Origin: Cinclus cinclus
Lineage: Eukaryota > Chordata > Aves > Passeriformes > Cinclidae
Assembly: GCF_963662255.1 (NCBI RefSeq)
Contig: NC_085049.1
Coordinates: 53,305,158-53,369,157, forward strand
Length of the DNA: 64,000 nt
Direction of reading: 5' to 3'
The position numbers were made by a program, and so were the translations under genes. Under the pieces are notes generated by a model that had not been told where the DNA came from, made no database searches, and worked only from the letters and a program-made list of their open reading frames with translations. Below, piece by piece: positions 52,996 through 64,000 of this stretch (position 1 is its first letter; every line of letters starts with the position of its first letter).

Positions 52996-53016
52996 TTGTT
53001 TCCTGGCTCTTTGCAG

Positions 53017-53212
53017 GGAAAACCAAGAGCAAAAGTATCATGGGAGAAGAACGGCTCTCCGATCGACAAGAACGACATCAACATCCGCAACACTGAGAAC
53101 GACACCATCATCTTCATCAGGAAGGCAGAACGGGGCCACTCCGGGGAGTACGACATGAAGGTGGAGGTGGAGAACCTGGTGGACAAGGCTACAATAGACA
53201 TCCAGATCGTTG
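53017..53212 (+). CDS. MYBPC1: MYBPC1 exon: C8 Ig domain, second half
   Basis: Phase 0-1, 196 nt. Encodes [20 protein letters not shown], then [20 protein letters not shown] and [32 protein letters not shown] and [10 protein letters not shown] are the Ig C and F strand signatures. The exon is GC-rich with several CpG, in sharp contrast to the A-rich tract directly upstream. Donor GTTG|gtatgt. Confidence 0.98.
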
Positions 53213-53801
53213 GTATGTTTGGAGAAATGGAAATAAATCCAGCTGTTCCGAGGCTTCAGGGAAATGGGAATCCTGACGTCTTTCTTGGCAGTGGTATCTC
53301 TCCGTGTCAAAGCACTTGGTTGTAGATTTGTGGTCTCTCCATACAGCATAATATTGTTGGAATGTGTCAGTCTCTCGTTTTCTCTGTTAAGCTCCTCGTG
53401 TTTTTGTCTATCCAGGATGCAAGATTTTTCCTGTTGAGTGGTACCCATAGACAGAAATGGTAGCAAATTCATAGTAAGTTTGTCACAAATGCAGTGTGGA
53501 AGAAATCCTAAATGCTGAAAGTACGTGAAGGTAGGAAAGACAGACAAGAAAACACATTTATTTTTAATTTTTACAATCTACTCCATTACATAATAGGTAA
53601 AACTGGCGGCACAACTTTATTAAATTTATTGTAATTCTGACATGCCTTCACTTTGGAAAGTTTGATTTTCCTACCTCATGTTTTTTTGACATTCTTTTTT
53701 GTAAGAAAGAGAGAGAATTCAAACAAATTTGGAGACAGGTGTCGTAAAAAGACAGAAAAGCAAACAGTGGAATATGTCATATTTTCATATTTTCATTACA
53801 G
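53213..53801. other. Intron
   Basis: Nothing beyond splice signals seen; the minus-strand open frame overlapping it is a shadow of the exon. Confidence 0.5.
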
Positions 53802-53941
53802 ATCGCCCAGGCCCACCAGAGGTTGTAACTATTGAGGATGTCTGGGGAGAGAATGTAAATTTATCGTGGAAACCACCAAAAGATGATGGCAATGCTGCCA
53901 TTACTGGGTATACTATTCAAAAAGCAGATAAGAAGAGCATG
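53802..53941 (+). CDS. MYBPC1: MYBPC1 exon: C9 FnIII domain, first half
   Basis: Phase 1-0, 140 nt. Encodes [20 protein letters not shown], then [20 protein letters not shown] and KADKKSM. DRPGPP opens the domain; W-PP-DDG-A-ITGY-IQ is the FnIII B-C signature. Donor CATG|gtaagt. Confidence 0.98.
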
Positions 53942-57204
<3,263 letters not shown>

Positions 57205-57341
57205 GTAAAGTCTACAAATACCCAGTGTACGATGACTTTGACTTCAGCGAGCGGCCGCTGTTCACTCAGCCTCTGGTGAACACGTTTGCTGTAGCTGGTT
57301 ACAATGCCACCCTCAACTGCAGTGTCCGGGGCAACCCCAAG
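57205..57341 (+). CDS. MYBPC1: MYBPC1 exon: linker and C10 Ig domain, first part
   Basis: Phase 1-0, 137 nt. Encodes [20 protein letters not shown], then [20 protein letters not shown] and [14 protein letters not shown] is the conserved linker; [13 protein letters not shown] carries the B-strand cysteine. C10 is the principal myosin-rod binding domain. Donor CAAG|gtacag. Confidence 0.98.
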
Positions 57342-58266
57342 GTACAGCACAGCCCTGAAAACACCAGAAAGATCAACCTGACAATAAAAATTAAATGCCA
57401 CTTTTACCATTTAACTCATGAGCCAGGCTGATAGCAAACAGACAGGTGTGGCCTCTAAAGAATACAAAAATAAAGGAGCTGGTTACCTGTGCTACAGGCA
57501 CTGCAATAGTTAATGCACAGATAATGCACTCAGTGAAGGGGCAGAACCTCAGGAAAAGGTTGGGCTTTGCTGGGGCTCTTACTGACAACAGCTGTACATT
57601 TAATATATCAGTAAAAGTTGTCACTAAAATAAAGTCATAATTATTCTATAAAGAGCTAATTATCTCTAAGTAAGTATATTGCAGGTATGCTCTGGGTGCC
57701 ACGTTGTTTCTCAGACCCACTGCATGATGTCTTGTGGTTTCTTTTGACTTGTTTCTTTTTGAGATGCTTTTTTCTGGTGTGAGAAACTGAACTGGCATAG
57801 TAAAATGAGACACCCAGAGTGATGGTCACCCTTCATCTTCACAGTTTCTGACTGTGCAAATTACTGTGGAAAAATATGTTTTTATTATTGATTTAGAGTA
57901 ATTGGATGCCAAAAGCTAATGATCAGATGTTTGCTATCATTACACAGTCCTTGTATTGAGAACAAGCTTGTACTTATGATTTTAATTAGGTGGTAAAAGC
58001 TGCACTAAAAAAAAAGTGCTAAAAAAACAGATGTATGATGCAGCCAGTGCTTATCTTCAAGATTAACAGTTTCCTTTCTACCACTGCTTCATCTATACTT
58101 TACCATATCTGGATTATTCATCTTTAACTGAACACCACAAAACAGGGGACAAAATATTTCAGTTGACAGGTTTGTGCATTTGGGCTTTCTTTTTTTGTTG
58201 TTGTTTGTGGGTTTTTTGTGTTTGTTTGTTGTTGTTGTTGTTGGTTTGTTTTTTTTTTTACCACAG
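57342..58266. other. Intron ending in a U/G-rich tract
   Basis: The last 80 bases are almost only T and G (see 58187-58259). Confidence 0.6.
58187..58259 (+). repeat. (TTG)n/T-rich tract upstream of the C10 exon
   Basis: ttgttgttgtttgtggg, tgtttgtttgttgttgttg and a T run, read directly into ccacag. UGU-rich in RNA, the type of sequence bound by CELF-family splicing factors. Confidence 0.9.
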
Positions 58267-58453
58267 CCCAAAATAACCTGGATGAAAAACAAAGTGGTCA
58301 TAATGAACGACCCAAGGTACCGAATGTTCAGCAACCAAGGTGTCTGTACCTTGGAGATCCGCAAACCCAGCCCCTATGATGGAGGCACTTACACCTGCCG
58401 AGCAGTCAATGAACTGGGAGAGGCAGAAGTGGACTGCAAACTGGAAGTAAGAG
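58267..58453 (+). CDS. MYBPC1: MYBPC1 exon: C10 Ig domain, main part
   Basis: Phase 0-1, 187 nt. Encodes [20 protein letters not shown], then [20 protein letters not shown] and [27 protein letters not shown] gives the C-strand tryptophan; [17 protein letters not shown] is a canonical Ig F-strand signature with its cysteine. Donor AGAG|gtaagg. Confidence 0.99.
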
Positions 58454-59599
58454 GTAAGGGCTTCAAAACATTGCAAACACCTTCTTTGCCTGAGCACTGT
58501 CTGCTGAGCTGAAAGGATGCAAGGCAAATGCAAAAGGGAGTTCAACTTTCCTGGATTAAATCAATAGCTCTGTTAGGACGGAATAATATTTGTTGCTTTC
58601 TTTTGTTTTGTTTCCATTAATGGATAATTTCAATGAATTTCAGGCAGTTTAGAATTATAACAGGGATATACCGTGAATGGCAACAGGACTTGGATAAAAT
58701 GAGTAATGAAAAATCTCAGGACCATATTTTTTGGAAAATTACTTCCTAGGAAAAGATAGGGTCATATTTAGATGGACTAATTCCCACCAAAGGCTTAGTT
58801 TCAACTGTGGAATAAATTGTTTCTCAAAAAATTATTCTGAGGTTATAAGTAAGGAAAGCTGCCTAAAGCCAGCTGATAGAAAGTGTCTAACTAAGGAATT
58901 CAGAGGGAATTTAGGTGACATCAATATGGCTTTAATTACATTACTTCCATCATGCTAAGCTACAATGAAAACGACATTTAAAATTTTTATGGATTGCATT
59001 GTGTTTATTTTGCATTTCATTTTCCATTTTCGGTATTTTCTGATGTATCTTGTCCCACAGCTCAGATCTGCCAGCAAGAAGACATTTCAATAAATGTTTG
59101 GTCTATGTTAAACTGAACACTTAAATAATGTAATGAAAATATGCATAATGTATTTCTCAGTTTTTATTTTTTATGTTTAAGATACTGTCTTTAAAAAGCT
59201 ATATCCTCATCCTGGAAGTAAGATGGCTTTCCTTAATCACAAGCAAACTTTCTATTTCACAGCATAACAGAAGACCTCAACACCTGAGAAGGTTGCTTTG
59301 TCTATTTTTTTAGACTAAAAAGCCAAGTCATGTTGCTAAGTAAACACAGTATCTGAAGTTTAGCAAATCAGAATAGGCTCAGGGCTTGCTCTTGGCAAAT
59401 ATAGCAAATTACTCTTAAACAGCCAGAGTACAAAGACACCATTGCATCTTATTTCTCTCTTCTATTGACTTACATGTTGATTTATCATCCTCTTAAGTTT
59501 CCCAGCCTGTTTGTTCATTTAGGAGGCCTCCCCAGATGACTGCTCACCATGCTGATGCAGAGCACAGACCCGTGGATTTCTGACTCACTGGAAAGGAAC

Positions 59600-59603
<4 letters not shown>

Positions 59604-59630
<27 letters not shown>
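59604..59630 (+). repeat. (GT)n microsatellite
   Basis: Twenty-seven bases of uninterrupted GT, then CGC. Confidence 0.95.
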
Positions 59631-59808
59631 CGCTTGTTTTCATATGCACAGATTTGTTTAAACTGGTTCAGCTTTATTCCAGCAAGTATCAAGGCCTGGA
59701 TTTGTAAGATGATGAGATAGAGTTGAATGTTGTCTGAATAAGACTAACAAGGCTCTGCTGCCGATCTGGTGAACATACAAGCTATGGTGCTGTTACTACA
59801 GATTGCAG

Positions 59809-59831
59809 GCATGACTTACAGTAAGTCATGC
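59809..59831. repeat. Perfect 11-bp inverted repeat with 1-base centre
   Basis: gcatgacttac, A, gtaagtcatgc. Note that the right arm contains gtaagt. Confidence 0.9.
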
Positions 59832-60772
59832 TAGAGAACTCTATGTCATGCAGGAGTATTTACTGTAGCAAGCTACATTTCCTTATGCTGGCTAGAATTT
59901 CTTTTAGCCATCCATCTCTGACATACTGGAGAACTTAAATTATTGTGCCTATATAAATGCTCAGCCCAAAAGTATCTGAACAGCCTAGGATTTCAGAGCG
60001 TGCATAATATTGGAACAGCTGACTGGTTAGCAATACTCTGGCTGTGAATGTTATCAGTATGCTACAATTTTCTAAATTTTTAGACATTTCCTTACAGTAT
60101 TTCAGGCATAAAATTAACCTCCATGGCTGTTGCTAAATGTAATGCTCATTTCCTGAAATCATTTTAGTGATACTTATAAGCACAATTAAAATAATAAAAT
60201 CTTAATCTGTCCTCATAAGAGGTTTTTCATGTACTGATGTTTTTTTCAGACGCACAATCTTGTGTTCTTCAGTTTTAAGTTTGCTGAGTAAATTTAAAGA
60301 AGGAACTTATGTGACCTACTCAATACAATTACACATATAGTAGCTTTTTTTCTGTAAATGTGTTTGTGTAAAAAGTCATGTAATAGATGACTGACTCTCA
60401 GTTTGAAAGATAACAACATATGCAGAATCTCATTACAAAAAATACTGTATAGATTTTTTGAGTTTGTTGAAGTAGATCCCCAAATTTGCTTCTAAATCTC
60501 CCATTTCAAGCACTAAAGAATTGATTCCTTATCAGCTTCACTGAGGTTGATGAAAAGAATTAGATAAGGTGCTGTGCTTCTTTTATCATGTCAAAAACAG
60601 CTTTGGAGAGCCTTTACCTTAGAAGTGAAATAAAGGTTGGTGATCACTCTAATAATAGGTTGGTGATAGCAAAGTTGCTGTATAAGAAATTTCATTTGTA
60701 AAAGGTGTTAAGATCAACTGGGAAAAATTTCAAATGCGAATAAATGCCACTATAAATATTCTAATTCTGCAG

Positions 60773-60831
60773 TGATCTATCATGGAGTAATTAACCCAGG
60801 AGAACCACTCAGCTTGGCGGGGGATAATCAG
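60773..60831 (+). CDS. MYBPC1: MYBPC1 exon: tail after C10
   Basis: Phase 1-0, 59 nt. Encodes VIYHGVINPGEPLSLAGDNQ, matching the VIYQGVNTPGQPVFLEG segment that follows C10 in mammals. Acceptor attctgcag. The donor is TCAG|gtttat, weak at +3 to +5. If it is not used, the frame runs on for 27 codons to a TAA at 60913-60915, giving a different C-terminus. Confidence 0.92.
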
Positions 60832-60915
60832 GTTTATAATGCGCGTACTCCTCTGGACATTCCATTTCATTCCCACCCTCTCTTTCCACATGCAAACGCA
60901 TTTTCTGCATGCTAA
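60832..60915 (+). CDS. MYBPC1: Possible read-through C-terminal tail of MYBPC1 (alternative)
   Basis: Continuation of the preceding exon past its weak donor. Reads VYNARTPLDIPFHSH then PLFPHANAFSAC and stop (TAA 60913-60915). In mammals a slow MyBP-C variant with a distinct tail of about this length after C10 has been described as binding obscurin at the M-band. Whether this stretch is its counterpart is inference. Confidence 0.35.
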   Translation, partial: VYNARTPLDIPFHSHPLFPHANAFSAC

Positions 60916-61693
60916 GTGTGTATTTCTTTGCTTTTTTAGATCAAACTAGACAGAGTCTCATGGCATACATTGTCTATGTCACATGAGCAAAGAAGGCCAA
61001 ATTAATCAAGACAATATCCAATCATATGGATATTTATTATCAGAATTACTAAGGTTTTAGACATATTTCATAAAAGTACATGTATCTATAAAGAATTTAT
61101 TTAGTGACTGTGAAGATGTTTGACCACAACACTTAGATCTTTCTGGGAGAAAGAAATATGCATTTAAAAAATAAAAAAACAGTTCTCAGTTAGTTTGTAG
61201 AATTATTGAAAGACCAGAAGTATCATAAAGTCATTTGCTGCACTTAAAAGGCATCCTTTGTAACAGATTACTCTGGTTACAAATTAGTGCTCAGAATGAT
61301 AATCTATGCCTGAGCTTAACCTACTGATTTTAATGATGAAATCTTGATTCAATTATTTACAAGCAGAAAATTTTACTTCATTTGCTTCATTTCTTCTAGA
61401 GCTTATTTTACATTCAAGTTCATTTGGGTTCAGAAAATTTTACTTTCTGTAGAAATGTCTCTTTCCTTGCAATCTTGCCTAGATTCAGAATATTAACAGT
61501 GCAGTTTAAAAATGACAATGATGCCCAGAAACTGGTCTGCAATACATTATGCATCCAGACTTACAATTTCAGCCCTAAAACACACTAGGAGATCAGACTG
61601 AATAATGTTTCTGCAGCTTTTGAAGTATTGGGGTATTTTTCTTAAAAGGTTACAATAGGTAAAAAGATTAGTGCTTTTATAGACATAGATAAG

Positions 61694-61720
61694 TATATAT
61701 ATATATATATATATATATAT
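61694..61720. repeat. (AT)n microsatellite
   Basis: Twenty-seven bases of alternating T and A. Confidence 0.95.
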
Positions 61721-61941
61721 GGGTGTTTTATAGAGTCAAAATGTTAAATTAAAGGTAAGGGCTATTACAGTGTAAATAGCATGCTTTAGTAATGTAAATG
61801 TGGATATATGACAAAGTACATATTTCAGTGCACAGGTATATAATTAGTCTGTACTTGATTATTTTGCCTTACAGAGCTTCAACATATATATATATATGCT
61901 TCAGTGTTATGTGTGTGCCTTTTTTCCCCTGGTGGAAAATA

Positions 61942-61975
61942 CTCTCTCTCTCTATATATATATATATGTGTGTGT
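61942..61975. repeat. Compound (CT)n(TA)n(TG)n microsatellite
   Basis: ctctctctct, then tatatatatatatat, then gtgtgtg without a break. Confidence 0.95.
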
Positions 61976-62288
61976 TAGCATCTTTGAAACTACATTTGGA
62001 AACTTTTATCATAAATATAATTTGGTTCCAATCTATACTTTAGACTAATTAGATGGTTTTATAGTTACTCGTACCTATTAATCTAGTTTTTACATATTAA
62101 TTATAATTTTGAAGTGGAACTGGATCCCTACCTTTTACTCTTCATGTGCTTCTATTCCCACATATTTTACACGACTAAGGATTAAATTATCACCTTGACG
62201 TAATTGTAATAATAATTTCACTCAACATTTTCTCTCCACTTTTGTGTTTGCAATTAAATTGTTACTTCTCTTTCTCTCTCTCCCTTAG

Positions 62289-62309
62289 TTACACAGTAAG
62301 GATTTTTGA
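62289..62309 (+). CDS. MYBPC1: MYBPC1 last coding exon (LHSKDF, stop)
   Basis: The acceptor ctctctctcccttag is excellent. In phase 0 it reads LHSKDF and a TGA at 62307-62309. A short basic-aromatic end of this kind fits the usual slow MyBP-C C-terminus as I recall it. The exon continues into the 3' UTR. Confidence 0.8.
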   Translation, partial: LHSKDF

Positions 62310-62625
62310 ATGTATATTGTCATCTAAGGTAAGCTTTCATATGGTTCTTGCATATGAAGCTTATGTCTGTTTATACGTCATACAATGTCTGCCTAGTATG
62401 GCATAATTTTCATTATGTCATTTAATGAAAATGTTTTTATAAGTTAGCAGCATGATGGTTTTAAGGTATATAATGCAGGTTTTAGCAATTGCTTGTTATG
62501 GTAATTCTTAGTAGAACATCCCATATCTTCTAATGGTGCATGTGTCAATGGAATTTAATAGTGCATGAATTAGCATGATTAATTAGCATAAATAAAATGC
62601 AAGTAATAAAAAGAGCATTATATAT
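62310..62625 (+). other. MYBPC1: MYBPC1 3' UTR (extent uncertain)
   Basis: If unspliced, it would run to just past the poly(A) signals near 62600. A consensus donor, ctaag|gtaagc at 62328/62329, lies 19 bases after the stop, so the UTR may instead splice to an exon further downstream, for example from an acceptor at 63087 or 63347. A junction this close to the stop would not trigger decay. Confidence 0.5.
62591..62609 (+). terminator. Two AATAAA polyadenylation signals
   Basis: AATAAA at 62591-62596 and 62604-62609, about 290 bases after the stop. AT-rich DNA makes chance occurrence possible. Confidence 0.5.
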
Positions 62626-63347
62626 TCACAGCAAGTTATTTTTTATAGGAATATGCCTCTACATAAACAACATATTTATTCCAGCGTTAACTTCTTTTAG
62701 AAATTAATGATTCATAGCACAACTTGCACTCCATGAGCTGAAAGAATGCCAAAAAGCTGAAATAATGCCAATGCCAAAAAAAGCATGCTTTTATTTTTTT
62801 TCCTTTTTTTTTCTGTCTGTATTGTGCATCTACCTAAGGTTGGGAGCAAAGTTCTGCCACAATGATGACATTAAATGAGACAACACAGTCTCATAATCAC
62901 TAGTAACTAATAGCATTTCAATTGAATAATACTTGTGTTAGTGAAGATTGTAAATTCTTAAAAATCTGTACTCAGCATAAGTGTTGTATGTAAGTATCAG
63001 CTCGATCACATTTAGCTGAAGCACTTAGAGAGTGTTATCTTCACCTTGGCAATGTACTTTTGCTTTAAAGCTTTTGGTGTGTTCCAGAAAAAGCTCAGAA
63101 GGTAAGTGCAGCTCTCAGTGCGAGGTTTGCAACTTGCAGAACACAATATTCATGCAGATTTGTAAAAGGAATAGTAATGGTATATAGCTTTCTTAGAGCA
63201 ATTTACACCCTTTGTCTGGAGAAAGGGCAGATTTTAAAGTTTTTAGCAAAATATTTATATTTTTCCTACTGTTTCTTCCAAACATCATTTTATTTCAATG
63301 AAATGAACAAGAATACTCATATTTAATTCCCATTGCTTTTATTTCAG
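62626..63347. other. 3' flank or 3' UTR intron
   Basis: AT-rich. A possible 14-nt micro-exon at 63088-63101 has good borders (gttccag and GAAG|gtaagt) but no coding role. Nothing else seen. Confidence 0.4.
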
Positions 63348-63595
63348 TGGCATGGGGCATCCACAACCTCTATGGGAAACATGTGCCAGGGCCTCACCAC
63401 CTTCATAGTAAAGAATGTCTTTTTATCTAATCTACACCCACTCTTTTCCAGTTTGAAGGCACCATCCCTTGTCCTACCACAACAGGCCCTTGTAAAAAGT
63501 CCCTCTCCAGCTCTCTTGTAAGTTCCCTACAGGTACAGGAAGATGCTCTGAGGTCACCCTGAAGCCTTCCTTTCCCCAGATTGAACATCCCCATC
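63348..63595 (-). mobile_element. CR1 LINE 3'-region fragment, antisense
   Basis: Reads ggggcatccacaacctct, gcctcaccaccttcatagta, gtttgaaggcacc, cttgtaaaaagtccctctcc and gaagccttcctttccccag. This follows the antisense of the CR1 3' region as known from chicken. The extreme 3' tail and the 5' body are missing. Orientation is opposite to MYBPC1. It is the strongest evidence for an avian or sauropsid source. Confidence 0.88.
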
Positions 63596-64000
63596 AAAAA
63601 GTGGAATTTTAAGTGAATTTAAAAGCAAATCCAAAATGACTCCTCAGACTTCCCCAGCAGATGAAAATTTCAGCTTTCATCATCTCTCTCCCTGGAGACT
63701 GTATCTGAAATCCTGGCTTTTTTAATATGATTCTTTCATGTATATAATCCCACCTGTTATTTTCAAGCAACATGGTAAATATTTTGCTAAATACCTAGAA
63801 ACCATTTTAAGACACAAAACTAGAATAAACTGAATATCTCTGCATGTTTTCCACAACTCATCCTGGTCAGTGTTTTCTACATTGTTCCCCCTGCACTGAC
63901 TTCCATCTCTGACCATACTCCACCCAGTGCGATGGAAAGCCAGGAGAGTTATTTGAAGTGAAGCCTTTCATAAACTATTGCATGTGGTGAGACAAATGAC
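63596..64000. other. Downstream flank
   Basis: No gene seen. In other vertebrates CHPT1 follows MYBPC1, but no part of it is recognisable here. Confidence 0.5.

Larger units (their letters stand above)
58454..60772. other. Intron (2.3 kb)
   Basis: Holds a (GT)n run at 59604-59630 and a perfect 11-bp inverted repeat at 59809-59831. No gene seen. Confidence 0.55.
60832..62288. other. Last coding intron (1.5 kb)
   Basis: Contains (AT)n at 61694-61720, a short (TA)n at 61883-61897 and a compound CT/TA/TG repeat at 61942-61975. It ends in a 23-base pyrimidine tract before the acceptor. Confidence 0.6.

Noticed and set aside
53038..53547. 169-codon minus-strand open frame
   Set aside because: It is the antisense shadow of the GC-rich C8 exon extended into the intron.
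63333..63521. 62-codon open frame at the 3' end
   Set aside because: It lies on the antisense of a CR1 fragment.

Overview
The window is vertebrate nuclear DNA, most likely from a bird. It is intron-rich and AT-leaning, contains one 200-base assembly gap, and carries two fragments that read as CR1 LINE 3' ends, the characteristic interspersed repeat of birds and other sauropsids. Nothing bacterial or viral is seen. One protein-coding gene is recognisable, on the + strand: MYBPC1, slow skeletal myosin-binding protein C. It was identified from exon-by-exon translations matching the known protein family.

Layout. Positions 1-19139 contain no exon I can support; this is 5' intron or upstream DNA, with the gap at 18287-18486. 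Positions 19140-28022 hold five very small candidate exons, all phase 1-1, which would code for a variable N-terminal extension. From 28092 to 62309 the conserved body of the protein is laid out, mostly two exons per domain: C1 (Ig), the M-motif, C2 to C5 (Ig), C6 and C7 (FnIII), C8 (Ig), C9 (FnIII) and C10 (Ig). A short last coding exon ends at a TGA at 62307-62309. Poly(A) signals follow at about 62591-62609, and a CR1 fragment lies near 63350-63595. In total 31 exons plus one C7 cassette exon were placed. Every phase agrees from one exon to the next, and together they code for about 1,173 residues plus 14 from the cassette. The initiator methionine exon was not found.

Biology. The product is a thick-filament protein of slow (and some fast) skeletal muscle. 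Domains C8-C10 anchor it to light meromyosin and titin in the A-band C-zone. The N-terminal part (extension, C1, M-motif, C2) reaches out to myosin S2 and actin and is the phosphorylation-regulated part.

The most interesting content concerns splicing: a run of frame-neutral micro-exons, a 69-nt stop-free intron that could be retained in frame, a conserved-looking acidic cassette inside C7, and a weak last donor whose read-through would give a different C-terminal tail. Several exons sit beside extreme purine, U/G, C or CU tracts that are plausible splicing-regulator sites. No new multi-gene system was found.
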